Translations under genes and position numbers: made by a program | Assembly: GCA_007922305.1 (NCBI GenBank) | Contig: ML677341.1 | Coordinates: 67,598,409-67,662,408 of the forward strand | Origin: Dermatemys mawii | Taxonomy: Eukaryota; Chordata; Testudines; Dermatemydidae | Direction of reading: 5' to 3' | Length of the DNA stretch: 64,000 nucleotides | The notes under the pieces: model-generated | Database searches by the model: none | Seen by the model: the letters and a program-made list of their open reading frames with translations, nothing else | What the model was told of the DNA's origin: nothing | Shown here: in pieces, positions 12,231 through 23,345 of the stretch | Position numbering within the stretch: the stretch's first letter is position 1 | How the letters are laid out: each line of letters starts with the position of its first letter

Positions 12231-12688
12231 TGGGTATGTCTACTGCACCCATGGCAGCAAGCCTCCCAGCCTGAGTTGACAAACTTGGGCTTGTAGGGCT
12301 TTCACTAGCATCCTAAAAACAGTTGTGTAGAGCAGCAGTCTTCAAAGTTTTTCCTCCTTCGCGGAGGAAAAAAAAACTCGCATGGTCCCCGGGGGGTAGG
12401 TCCGCCGAAATGCCGCTGTGGAAAGCAGGAGCTTCCGCTTTCCATGGCGGCATTTTGGTGGGACAAAAATAGATCTCTGGGGAGTTCAGTGGTCTCCCCG
12501 GCGGGATCAGTGGCAGTGCCGGGGTCTTGTGCACCCCACTTTGAAGACCACTGGTGTAGAGAGTGTTTTGAGGTGTGGCTTGGGCTGGAGCTTGAGCTCT
12601 GAAGCTTAGTGGGGAGAGTGGACTTCAAAGGGCTTCTACAGACCCAGTTTGGGAGGCTTGCTGCCATAGGCTGTGTAGATGAACCCCT
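12231..12688. mobile_element. Palindromic MITE, split by a hAT
   Basis: The left arm TGGGTATGTCTACTGCAC, then CATGGCAGCAAGCCTCCCAG, is mirrored by the right arm, whose reverse complement reads GGGGTTCATCTACACAGC, then CTATGGCAGCAAGCCTCCCA. The GTCTAC-type ends place it with the PIF/Harbinger-like MITEs of turtles. The centre of the palindrome is occupied by a younger hAT. Confidence 0.65.
12333..12553. mobile_element. Short hAT element nested in a MITE
   Basis: The ends CAGCAGTCTTCAAAGT and ACTTTGAAGACCACTG are inverted repeats with two mismatches. They are flanked by the identical 8-bp duplication GTGTAGAG at 12325-12332 and 12554-12561. The 221-bp element has no coding capacity. Confidence 0.93.
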
Positions 12689-14105
12689 TAAGAGCTGGAC
12701 TGGATTCAGTGGGAACAGGATGGAGTGCTGACTACACTATGTTGGATGAAAGGGGAGAAAAGAGGAGGGTCTTAGCATTCTTGTTAGATCCCTGCTTCCT
12801 CCAGTGTTACATACCATGCCTTTGGGACAAGACCGTCACCCTAGCAGAAGGCTGTCGGATGCTGAGGCAGACAATGGCACTCCATGTTGAGCGTGAGCAA
12901 TTACTTCCAGTAATGAAGCACACACCTCTTCCTGGATGAAGTGCTCTTTATATTTTGTTCTGAAAGTGAGCGGCCATTAAGTACCTCACTAGTACAACAC
13001 TGGTGTAAATACACAGCTAAAACACTCCCATGTCCCAGTGTGTGGGGAGAGAATTGTGCCCATTCATCCTTGGGGAAAAAGAAAAGTGCCACTGAAATCT
13101 CAGTTAATTCTGCCTCCTTCAGTTTACCTCCATAATTTGGCCTAATTGGAAGATCTTCCTGTGGAAATAATACTAGAATGTAATGAAACTCACTTTAGAT
13201 TTTCATCATTAGTTGAAAGTTACCGCATAACTAGGACAATGAGAGACTTGTATATAACTGGGATTTATCCTAAAGTAAAGCCCCAACGAAATGCAACCAA
13301 GCTTCATTGAAATCTCAGCTACCCCAATTATTCCAGTTAAACTATTTTATTCTCTTAGTTTTGATGATTTATTATCTGTATTACAGTAGCACTGAGAACT
13401 CAATCAAGGATCAGGGCCACATTGGGTGAGGCATTGTACAAGCAAGTGAAAAAAAAGAGAATCTTTGTCCCAGAGAGCTCTCTAAACCTCCATCTTGTCT
13501 ATAAAACACAACAGGTGGAAGAACTGGACAGAAGGGTAGGGGGATGAGGTTACAGTAAAACCAGCACATTTTGCAAAATAATCAATAGTCTCAACACCTC
13601 ACCTGCCTAGTGAGACTGCCAATTATTATACAAACCATCCCTCTTTTGTTAGGCTTAGGAATCACATGAAGGATATTTTAGGTTACACCTATCCCTCTTG
13701 GAGAACATACAGTGTAAAAACAAGAAACTGGAGATTTGTTTCCTGTGATCAGTTGAAATCAAAGAGGTAAAAGATTTTCTAGGGGCATGGTGGTGATCCC
13801 TGTTGTGGCTGGCTGGCTGCTATGAAAAGAAAGCCTGCAGGAAACAAACCAGTACTGACACCTGATACAGCTTTCAGCATGGTGCACTGACCCTTACTGC
13901 CCGGTGCTGATCACATGGATCGATGCTTTTCAAATTTCAAGCTAAAACTTGGAGGTAGTAGTAGAACATGGTGACCATCAGGATTGCCCTCTCTCTGGCC
14001 TGTGGGGGGCTATAATGATATTAGAGTATATATATATATTTACCCACCCCATTTTGGTGGAGCTGTTCAGTTTTAAAGTGCCAGTTTTGGACTAGGTCAG
14101 TCAGT

Positions 14106-14200
14106 TTTTAGGGTCCAATCCTTTACAGTGGAGCAACCTCAACGCCTGTTGAAATCAATGAATGTTGAGGATACTCAGCACTCCCATTTCAGTAACGACT
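14106..14200. repeat. Short ancient interspersed repeat
   Basis: The block CCAATCCTTTACAGTGGAGC, then GAAATCAATGAATGTTGAGGA and CTCAGCACTCCCATTTCAG, resembles a family built around TGAAATCAATG-type palindromic cores. Classification is uncertain. Confidence 0.3.
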
Positions 14201-14387
14201 CATAGAATCACGACCTAAGTCTGGCCGTAAAATAAGACTAATATAATCCTTAGCACATTTTAAAAAACTAATTCTGAGCTTATAATGTAACAGGCTTATC
14301 CTAATTTCCTACTTGGCTCCATCACTAGTCTCAGATCTTTAAATACCAGTCAATACACAGTAAGTGCAAATAAGCTGCGATCAGGGT

Positions 14388-14450
14388 GCAAGGCTGTACA
14401 AAGAATATACTGGTGCATTAGCTTAGTTAATATTCTTTGCACAGCACTTG
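14388..14450. repeat. Imperfect hairpin in ELK3 last intron
   Basis: CAAGGCTGTACAAAGAATAT pairs with ATATTCTTTGCACAGCACTTG across a loop of about 21 bases, with one gap and two mismatches. It lies about 540 bp before the last ELK3 exon. It is either the core of a small palindromic transposon or a stem-loop. I see no proof of processing into a small RNA. Confidence 0.5.
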
Positions 14451-14990
14451 GAAAATGTGACATGCTTAATACTTATATCCCTTAGCCACATGACAAAGCG
14501 TCCCTTGTAGATAGCTGACAGATTCTACTCAATACATACATATATATTTTCAAAATAATTTTGAAGGCTTATATATTACCCCCCCTTATGAAACTGAATC
14601 TTAAGTTTACAGTTTCATTTTTGCAAGAATCTTCATTGCAAATCTTTCAGATGCCTTAAAAATGCAGAAGTGTTAATTAATGTCTTGTAAGATTACAGAA
14701 CATTCTTCCTTTATGCATAACAATCAACAAATCTTTCTTCAGACTGCTCAGTTTTGTGAGCTGATGACAGTTGTCTTGTAGCATTAATTAGCTACATTTT
14801 CTTGTATGTTTAAGAAAAAGAATATCATCCTTTCATTAATACATTTCTCATTATTATTTGAATCAAAGCTTGTCATTTAGGAACCACAGCCTTTGAAAGG
14901 AAAATCATCTGGGTTCAATCATTGGGGCTGAGTGCATATGCAGTAATCTTTTGAGATAATGAATGAATTTTACCTTTTGTCCTCTTGCAG

Positions 14991-15089
14991 TTTCCAACTC
15001 TGCTAAATGGTCACATACCAGTACCAATCCCCAGTTTGGATGGGGCCTCTTCTCCAGTACTGCTTTCTCCAAATGCTCAGAAATCCTGA
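14991..15089 (+). CDS. ELK3: ELK3 last coding exon and stop
   Basis: Thirty-two codons plus [23 protein letters not shown], then [12 protein letters not shown], is the ELK3 C terminus. The leading FP completes the FQFP ERK-docking motif with the preceding exon. Together the three exons give 339 residues. The known family protein is about 407 residues, so about 68 residues (the ETS domain up to YYYDK) are missing to the left. Confidence 0.97.
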   Translation, partial: FPTLLNGHIPVPIPSLDGASSPVLLSPNAQKS

Positions 15090-15681
15090 TGATGTCTCAT
15101 CACGTTAAGGACTCATTAACTGATTTAATACATTCATTCCCATGGGTTAGTTTTTCCTGTGTCATGAGAAGGACATTGTGAAACCTTCAATTTCTTTGGT
15201 TTGCACTTTTCATTACATGGATCTACTTTTATTATGTTAGCATTTTTAAACAGTGTTTTTATATATATAAAAATCTGTTTTGCATTAAGTGAAATGTAAT
15301 TTTGTTTATCATAGCTCTCAAGTGTTGAACACTGTTGCTGATGAAGTACTTTTCTTAATGGATTTCAACAATGTATCTAATAAGGATGTGAAGCTTTTTT
15401 TTTATTCCTTTTTCCCGCATATTATGCATTGTGCTTGTGTAAGTATAACCGGCTGTGCCTTCTTTTGCATAATATTATGCAAATGATTTATATATTTTCT
15501 AGTATTAAGATAAAGGTTGAAAGACAAAACTAGCATTGAACAGCCCTATGGTAGTATTTCAGTATTTTTTCCACAGATAGGCCATAATGATGCAGTGTAT
15601 TCATGTAACTTTGTACTAAGTGCTTCCAAATTGTATAAAAAAATAGCCATATGATTTTTCTTTGCTGAATTGAAAGAACAT

Positions 15682-15687
15682 AATAAA
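15682..15687 (+). terminator. ELK3: Candidate ELK3 poly(A) signal, proximal
   Basis: A canonical AATAAA about 590 bp after the stop codon. Use is not proven. Confidence 0.5.
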
Positions 15688-16634
15688 TGTTATGCCCAGG
15701 AAATGCATTTAAGAATAACTAAGCCTTAGCTAGACAGATGCTCTGGTGTAAATCCACTTACTTTAACAGAGTTATATTAGGGAGGGATTGGGCCCTGAAC
15801 ATTGATAAAATGTTTTAATGGCATTTTGTAAACATGTCTGCAGAGAAAGAGGACTCACTCAATACCTATTACTTTCATAAATTGCTTGTGAATTCTTGGA
15901 ACAGCAGCTGAAAAGATGTATTCTCCATCCTCCTGGCTGATACAGGATTGTTGGTTTTCCAAGTGCTTTGTCCAGTTGTTCCAAATGCCTTTCCCTGCTT
16001 CCCTTGGAAGAATATTTCAGCTACTTAGCTGTCAGAATGAGGCTTTCCCCAAAGCTGCAGAATTTGAAGAACTTTAAATTAACACCTTGTGCTTGTAAAG
16101 AGACCTACCGTAATCATGGGATTGTACGTGTGGAAACATCAAGTATTTGAGAATGGTGGGTTCATAAGTATTGCTGCATCACTATCTGTATACAACCTAA
16201 AGATTCATGTATTAAGCACGCACTCTAGCTTGAGGTGGTGGCTTAGCCATCTCAAAGTGTCAGGTTAGAAATACCTAGACTCCTTGGCACCAAAGATTCC
16301 AATCTTTGCAGGGCTGACACAAATCTTCTGTCTTTTAAGGTAGATAAATTGGGTTGTGTGCAGTATCCTGTGTGGATCTCTCAGATGAGATCTTTAAAAC
16401 ACAACAAAACAAGACACCCAAATGAGGATCCTCTATGTTATAGCTGGTCAATAAAGATCCCCACTGCACTTTGTGTGTGAATAGTGGGTTTTGCCCTTGT
16501 AACTGGCCCGAACTCCTCTTTCTTGAATTTTATGAAGTGAGCTGTGTGCCAGTTGTCTGCCTGGATGCATTTTGATGGTGATACATGTGTTTAGTTGTAA
16601 AGCGGTTTGTGAACCTTCAAGATGAAAGGTGCTA

Positions 16635-16640
16635 AATAAA
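16635..16640 (+). terminator. ELK3: Candidate ELK3 poly(A) signal, distal
   Basis: A canonical AATAAA about 1.55 kb after the stop, before a run of repeats that begins near 16780. This makes it a likely end of the unique 3' UTR. Confidence 0.5.
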
Positions 16641-16782
16641 CATTTTATTAGTAAAGTTCTGATATTTAAAGACCATTTTTGGGGGCAATGGAATGTGATG
16701 AGAGCAAGCTTCGTCCTGAGGCTCCATGGTCTTGCAATCCAATATGACTCCTGCATTTTATAGACCTAAAGAGCTGTGTGTG

Positions 16783-16850
16783 GCTCAAAAGCTTGTCTCT
16801 TGCACCAACAGAAGTTGGTCCAATAAAAAAAATATTACCTCACCCACCTT
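16783..16850 (+). repeat. Penelope-like element tail fragment
   Basis: CAAAAGCTTGTCTCTTGCACC, then AACAGAAGTTGGTCCAATAA and ATATTACCTCACCCACC, matches a recurrent 3'-tail block associated with turtle Penelope-like elements, also seen at 60660-60880. It is a fragment only. Confidence 0.5.
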
Positions 16851-16904
16851 TGCTTCTCCTGCATATCATGTACACTAAACACACTAGAATGGCACAACTG
16901 CCCT

Positions 16905-17396
16905 GCTATAACATAGACACTTTCTACAGGGACAGAAGGGGTTTTTCCATTGCTATAGTAAATCCACCTGTCTCTAAGGGCTTGTCTTCACTAGCATGGG
17001 GAGAGATCGATCTTATGGCGATCGATTTATTGCGTCTCGTCAAGACGTGATAAATCAATCGCCAGCGGTGCCCCCGTCAACTCCGTAACTCCAGCTTGCC
17101 AAAAGGCGCAAGCTGGAGTCAACGGGGCAGCGCGCCGCTGCCCGCCATGAGGACGGCAGGTAAGTCGGCTGTAGATACGCCGATTTCAGCTACGTTATTA
17201 ATGCAGCTGAAATTGCGTATCTACAGTCGATCCCACACCCTAGTGAGGACCAGCCCTGAGAGGCAGTAGCAAGTGACCTAGCAGTGTCTGTGCTGGGGCT
17301 TAGGTCAGCTTAACTACATCGCACAGGGCATGATATTTTTCACAGCCATGAATGATGTAGTTAAAACAACTTAACTATGTAGTGTTGACCAGTCTT
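16905..17396. mobile_element. MITE (host copy) split by another MITE
   Basis: The left piece (AGAAGGGGTTTTTCCATTGC to CTCTAA) and the right piece (GAGGCAGTAGCAAGTGACC to GTTGACCAGTC) read as one continuous MITE once 16978-17256 is removed. The right half carries an internal inverted repeat around AACTACATCGC and ATGATGTAGTT. The class is probably PIF/Harbinger-like. The left terminus is vague. Confidence 0.6.
16978..17256. mobile_element. Harbinger-like MITE, complete, nested
   Basis: The ends GGGCTTGTCTTCACTAG and CTAGTGAGGACCAGCCC are 17-bp inverted repeats with two mismatches. The flanks are TAA (16975-16977) and TGA (17257-17259), a decayed 3-bp TAA duplication as in PIF/Harbinger elements. 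An inner hairpin GATTTCAGCTACG / GCAGCTGAAATTGC is present. Two more members lie at 26118 and 26817. Confidence 0.85.
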
Positions 17397-17847
17397 ATGA
17401 AATGAAATAGAAATTGCCATATCTAAGTAAATACCAGTGACTATAACAAAGCAATAATATATACACCCAAGGGACAAAAAAAAATCTTGTCGTGCATTTT
17501 AGCATTTGGGAACCCCAATAGGCACCATCATGTACATCTAGAAAGGAAGAACTCCAATGACAGACCACAGCAATGAAAATCTTACACAAAATGTCCTGCA
17601 AGTTTTAGGCTAGCTAAAGTGAAAATAGATTGAAAACAATGGTGGCCACAAATGAACCAATCTGAACAGTTGGGTCAAAGTGGAGTTGGGTCAAATGAAA
17701 AATCAAGTGGAGGCATCAGAAATTAAACTACAGGAGTTTACAGATTAAATTGTATCAAACCTGTTTTAGCCTCTCAGGTGCTTGGAACTTTTCAGTAACT
17801 AAGTCACATATGTACAATATCCATGTGCTGTGAATCCTGGAACCAAT

Positions 17848-17935
17848 TCTCGTCTCATTGTGCACCACTGTAACTTCAATGGCGTTGTTACTGATTTACA
17901 CTGGGATAGCTGAGGGAAGAATCAGATGTCAAAGA
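17848..17935. repeat. Short ancient palindromic repeat
   Basis: CCACTGTAACTTCAATGGCG, then GTTACTGATTTACACTGGGA and GAAGAATCAGA, matches the GTAACTCC...GATTTACAC pattern of an old interspersed family. It is a fragment. Confidence 0.4.
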
Positions 17936-19020
17936 ACAGGAGGATGCACATCTCCGTTAGCTCACAAAATAAAGATATTTACTGAACTATTAGGACTCGA
18001 TCAATGAAAATACAATATATATTTAAAATGCTGTCAAACTCCACTCTGCCAAAGTTGAGAGTAAAATTGTGGGAGGGAGTGTATTTTTATTGATTCTCTA
18101 ATGTCAAAGACCGGAACAGGCTTCTACAAGAGGAAAATCCAGATTCTCATTAGCTCACTTCTTTCCTTGTTGCTGGATCTGATATCTTGGAAAATAACCA
18201 ATCATTTTTTAAAGGAATTGTGAAGCCTTATAGACTTCCCAAACTGTAGAGGAGTTTTGATGCTTGGAAATACCTAGTTTTGGACAAAAATTCAGCAATG
18301 ATATTGTGAAAGATCCAAATAAAACATGATGTAGGCAACTTTAAAGAGGAGAGGCCTGGAGGCATAAGGTGCTTGTGTTTTCTCTTATATCTTAGTGGCA
18401 AAGAGTAACAAGTAAATGTAGTAATAATGGTACAGCATATTTGTTATTGCTTAGAGGATTTAGTTTAAGTTTGACCAAAAATAGGTTACGAGAATGAAAG
18501 AGTACTGCACCGCTTGACCTGCAAATTGGTCAAAATGTTGACTGAACAAGAATTGTAATTACTGTCTGTGTTCCACCAGAAAGATGCACATGAAGGATAA
18601 TACAGAATCATATTGCCATTTTTTCACATGGATTTATTGTCCACCTTCCCAAACCAGAAGATGGACTTATTATGCTTACTAAATAGATTAGCCTTCTTTT
18701 GGTATGCTATGGTTCAAGGAAAATGCTAATGCTTTTTTACTGAATTTTATTAAGGGGTCTCTCTCAAAATGTAAATACAAATCACAGAGGAATTTCTGTA
18801 AACAAATATGCATGGAAGAGTCAACATTTCTGACAGTAGATGGCTCTGAGATTACTAGGTGGAGGTAGCCATGTTCTCATCAAAACAAACAGGTTGAACT
18901 TATTCTCCCCTTCTTTTAATAAGGTAAGTCACTGAGCTTAGAGCATGATTTTTTTGGTAGGTTTACATATGTATTCAAACTTGTTTTTGGAGCAAACAGA
19001 GTTTTGTTCTAGAGGTGCTT

Positions 19021-19210
19021 TTATTTATGGAGATATACTGGAAAGACCTTAAAGGTCATTGAGTCCAGTCCTCTGCCTACACTAGCAGGACCAAGTACTG
19101 TCCCCTGACAGATTTTTTGCCCCAGATCCCTAAATGGCCCCCTCAAGGATTGAACTCACAACCCTGGGTTTAGCAGGCCCATGCTGAAACCACTGAGCTA
19201 TGCCTCCCCA
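19021..19210 (-). mobile_element. tRNA-derived SINE with CR1-like tail
   Basis: Read on the - strand it starts GGGGAGGCATAGCTCAGTGG, with an A box (TAGCTCAGTGG) and a B box (GTTGTGAGTTCAATCC) at tRNA spacing. It then has a unique body and a tail GGACTGGACTCAATGACC that resembles CR1 3' ends. This architecture matches the Pol III SINEs of cryptodiran turtles. A few indels mark it as an old copy. Confidence 0.85.
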
Positions 19211-20909
19211 CTATTACATTTACTTGATATAAATGATTATGGTCTGGAATTAGGACTTTTTTTATACCTGTTAGCTGATATTCCACTACAGTGAATTTTC
19301 ACTAGTGTGGTAACTACTTGGTATCTCTGCCCACATCCTGGAGGCAGAATTATGCATTTTTTCCCTCCTGGCTCCCAGCCCTTAGAGACAAGTAGGTGCC
19401 TTCTGTTATACAGAAAACTTCCAAAGGTGGAAAACAATATTGAACAATTACACAAATCAACAAAGGACTAGATGTTTCAGATTGGCAGATGTCTGTCTGA
19501 GGGAAGACCAGTTAAGAAGTAAAACGAAATTGTCCTATTCCCATGCTGGGAACATGTGACAATATGGAGACAATTACTGAGAAGTAGCAAACAATAAGAG
19601 GGAGAATATAAAAAGGAAAAGTAGTTATGTATGAAGTTATACACATTTTTTAGAAGAACTTAAAATTGCAGGACCTTGAGAAATGAAAGTATTTGAGGAT
19701 GCCCCAGTTTACACCTCAAAATGCTTAGCAGAAGAACAAACAAGGCCCAGGTAGTATTTTATGGATAGGTTGCTGAGTGTCAGTGGAATGACATGAATCT
19801 ATGTGACAGACCATTCTAAACATATCATGACACCAACCCTTAATCTAGCTGAAGATTGCAGCTTTAAACATGTTCTGCACTCTCATTAAAATGCTAAGTC
19901 CCAAACAAAGTGACTTACTGAACAACGATCTCCTGGCTACACAGTCCTTGAGAGGTCTAACCACTGTGATGGGAGAGCAGGTCCACTTCTTTGGGGTGAA
20001 AAGGTGTGGAGCACAATTTATTGTTTAAAATGAAAAGGAGAACAAACCTTGGTTGTGCGTTCTGGAGCAGTCTGTAATACAACCTTCTCTGGGAGGGCTT
20101 TGAGAAATGGCTTTTTAGAGGAAAGGGCTCCCAACTTCCAGGAATATTATTCCTCTTTCCCAGTAGCTGCCTTCAGATTGTCTCATGCCCATTCCATAAG
20201 AATTATACATAGATAAAACACACCCTCAACTACTCCTAAAAAAGGTGTCCGGGACAGGTTCCTCTTTACCTGCAGACTAAAGAGAAGCACAGGGAAGAGG
20301 AAGAGAATAAACCAAAACGAAGAACAACCTCTGAAAACAAACTAATGCCATTAAAACATGCAGTAGGATGGATATATACACGTCATTGGTTGGTTTTCAG
20401 ACAGAAGACAGAGAAGCAAGCTGGCACCGCTTTGGTCTACAAGGCAGTGGAAGAAAACAAATAAGCAGAGAACTCTTCCAGTTAACAATTCTGGTATTTA
20501 AGATTTAGCAGTAACACCCCTTTACAATGAATGAAGGGAGTTCACAGCTTTTTTGCGAATGATTTGTTTCAGTATTGGCAAGAGGACTGAACAAGGCTAA
20601 CATTTGATTAGTTGCACTGTGAATGCTATTGACATGAGGAGGATTAGATGTTTATTTCTTAAATGAAACTCAGATTCTAGAGGATGCAGCAAAGTCTTGG
20701 ACATTTATTGCCCTACAGTGGCGTGCCCCTGAGAAAGCTGTAGAAAGACAGAAAGAACAGGTTAGCTAAGTTCAAGAATCCTGAAGGGGACTGTAGTCAT
20801 ACACTGTGGATCTGGGATTTTAGAGTAGATATCACAATGTGCGGAAAATCTTAAATTATGCATTTTCCACATCCAAGAAACACTTTTATATCTGCCAGAG
20901 AAGGCATCA

Positions 20910-21070
20910 GAGAGGCAGAGTGTTCTAGTGGCAGAACAATGAATTAGATCTACAACAGACAAACTCTAATCCTGGTTCTTCCGACACCAGCTCCCTCTGT
21001 GGCTTTGGTCAAATCGCTTGTTCTCTCTAACTCATGAGATAAGAAAGCTGTTGGGTGAGATTTTCAAAAG
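20910..21070 (+). repeat. MIR SINE, diverged
   Basis: GAGTGTTCTAGTGGCAGAAC, TAATCCTGGTTCTTCCGACAC and GGCTTTGGTCAAATCGCTTG, then ATGAGATAAGAAAGC, follows the MIR order. It is poorly conserved. Confidence 0.55.
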
Positions 21071-21312
21071 GCACAGATTCCTAACTACCATTTGGAAAAT
21101 ATCCCCCATCATCACTTACATACCTGTGCTATGAAGATCCATCAGTTAAAGGTACAATGCTTTGAAGAAAGTAAAGAATTATAAGTGCCAGGTATTGTTA
21201 GAATTAAACATAAAACAGAGTCGGTCTCAGCAATGAAAAATATACATTTTTTTCCAGGCAAAATTTATTTAAAAATTTAATTAAGAAAAAAATGAATGAA
21301 GGATGAGAACAC

Positions 21313-21736
21313 ATCAGTAATTTAAGGTAATACATGTTACAGGTATGTTGTAATAATTCCAAAATCAAGTATCATAAATTCAGGAAATTCAAAGTTACAC
21401 TTAAAAGAACTATGGTATTGAAATAGAGAGACCGGGCACCCAAACAACCTTAACTCTGCTCTGTAATGACACCATTCAATAACCATATGATTAAACTATT
21501 TTACTTTGTGGTCTCAGATTAGGCTAAATTTTATTTTTTAGACACATTAACTTTTTTTTCTCCCCGATGGTATCACTACAGAGCAAACTTAAGGTAGTTT
21601 GCATGCCCTAACTACTTCCATACCTTAACTGGTTTGGATTTCCTTTAAGTCTAACTCTGAATTTCCTGAATTTATAATATTTGATTTTGGAATTATTACA
21701 ACATACCTGTAATACACTTTGCCCTAAATTACTGAT
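21313..21736. repeat. Long imperfect palindrome
   Basis: The left arm 21313-21477 and right arm 21566-21736 are inverted copies around an 88-base centre. The stretch 21337-21403 pairs with 21645-21711 at about 63 of 67 positions (sharing TTACAGGTATGTTGTAATAA and ATAAATTCAGGAAATTC). The inner tips (GCTCTGTAATGACACCATTC against its mirror) also pair, while the middles of the arms have diverged. It could be a fold-back DNA transposon or a palindromic segment of the CDK17 3' region. No open frame and no clear target duplication are seen. Confidence 0.85.
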
Positions 21737-22382
21737 AACGTACTCACTCTCACTCTTAAACCGTTTTTTTTTGTCTGGGAATTTCCTTGTTTTTTTTTAA
21801 ATTGCAACTTTCATATATAAATTCTAAACAAGAAACTCGAAAAGGATGCTATCGTGTCAAATGATCTCTAGATGTGGAGTATGCCAATACTTTAAACACA
21901 TTTTTAAATTTTAACATCTTTAGGCCAATTCAAAAGAAAACCTAGCTGCTTGATGCCACTGTGGAGCAGAACAAAGCAGCCAAAGTAAACTGGCCAGTTA
22001 AGTTGGATTTACAAATGCATTGTTTAACTAGAGCAGTGCAAAGTAGCTGAACTGTACCCTTCCTGTCTTGCAAATTCCCCTTCTACACCTCCCTGTATTT
22101 CCCAGCTCAGAGACCCCAAATTCTCCTCCCCTTCCTCTCCCCTGCACTCTCCTGATCTCCCTACATTCTCACATTTGTGTGTACACACACATACGTACAT
22201 TTCCCCTTGCGTCTTAAATCTCACCTTTCCCTGCATGTGCCTACAAACATTCACATCTACTTGTTGCAACAGGTTGCTTTTGCAAATAAATATTTATCAT
22301 TAATGGTCATTTTTCCATAACTGAAAATTCATCTTGCAGCAGAGGCTGGTGCATAAAATCTTCAGAGAAACTCATGAATAAG

Positions 22383-22660
22383 AGCCCTCTTTCAAAATGG
22401 TCTCCTCCTCCCATTGTTCTTAAAGAGCATGAGCCAAGATGCTCTTATGAAGATGGTGGTGCCGTATGCTGCCAGAGGGGCAAAGAGGAACAAAAGTCCC
22501 ATTGAGAACAATGAAAGAGAAATGCCCTTTTTAAAATGGCCACGTGAGGGAGCCTCTGGCTTCAATCCCATTGAGCACAACTGGAGATGGCAGCCATTCG
22601 GAAAAACAGGCAGTTCTTCCATGGAACACTCTGTACCACAACATTCTTTAGCTCCTGCTT
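22383..22660. repeat. Unclassified block with internal repeats
   Basis: GCCCTCTTTCAAAATGGTC near 22384 recurs as GCCCTTTTTAAAATGGCC near 22524, and CCCATTG-plus-AGAACA-like words recur three times. Base composition is higher in G+C than the neighbours. I do not recognise the family. Confidence 0.3.
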
Positions 22661-23183
22661 AAGCAGAAATTTGAATAATGAAGAAGAGGAAAAAATACCT
22701 ATTAACTCCAAATAAAATCCTTCAAATCTAGCCTATGCATAATATGTCAGTGAGTTTAAACTATATGGACAATTTAAAGAATCTGAATCATTTTGTTATC
22801 ATCATCATTTGGGCCAAAAAAATAAAAAGATCCTGACACCAAAAACTAAATTTCTTAAAGAACCTATTTTTTACTCCTAAAATAGTTAATGGATTCACTC
22901 GTAAATTCTCAGAAAAATTGTTCTATACTCCAAGTAACAGTGATTTTATGGAGGATACACAGTATTTTTAATACGTAAGCAAGAGATTGAATTCCTGCTT
23001 TGAGTGGAAAACAACTCATCCTTAATTATAGAAGTGCCAGCTGTGACTCCACAAGAAGCTTCCAAACAAAGTTAAATGAACACTTTACTGATAGAAAGTT
23101 CTTACCCTTGAATCATTAATAATGCCAAATTTTGACTTATTAGTCTTATGATTGTAATCTATGCATAATTTAAAATGTTAAAG

Positions 23184-23345
23184 CAGAGGTTCCCAAACTT
23201 GTTCAGTGGCTTGGCCAGGGTAAGCCCCTGTCTGGACGCAAGATGTTTAGCTTACCCGAGTGGCTGTCGGTTTGGCAGCTCACAGCTCCCACTGGCCGCG
23301 GTTCACCATTCCCGGCCAATGGGAGCTGTAGGAAGTGGTGGCCTG
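23184..23345 (+). mobile_element. hAT element, 5' fragment
   Basis: It starts CAGAGGTTCCCAAACTTG, a typical hAT end, and runs on through CCACTGGCCGCGGTTCACC and GGCCAATGGGAGCTG, a motif set I associate with a common turtle hAT family. The right end is missing, so it is truncated. Confidence 0.65.

Larger units (their letters stand above)
10312..14990 (+). other. ELK3: ELK3 last intron
   Basis: Intron of 4.7 kb ending in CCTCTTGCAG. It holds a MIR (10770-10960), a palindromic MITE broken by a hAT (12231-12688), a short ancient repeat near 14106-14200 and a hairpin at 14388-14450. I see no other genes. Between 13100 and 14100 I see only unclassified sequence with a short TA run near 14028. Confidence 0.9.
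15090..16640 (+). other. ELK3: ELK3 3' UTR
   Basis: The AT-rich sequence after the TGA carries two AATAAA signals. No open frame here looks like a gene. Nearly all of it looks unique, apart from a short ancient-repeat stretch at about 15733-15796 (GGTGTAAATCCACTTACT, then GGGATTGGGCCC). Which poly(A) site is used, and whether the UTR runs further, cannot be told from sequence alone. Confidence 0.7.
16641..21312. other. Intergenic region between ELK3 and CDK17 3' ends
   Basis: The two genes converge here. The region holds a Penelope-type tail (about 16783-16850), nested MITEs (16905-17396), ancient repeats (17848-17935), a tRNA-SINE (19021-19210) and a MIR (20910-21070). The rest is AT-rich and unique-looking. 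The 3' UTRs may extend into it from either side. Confidence 0.7.
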
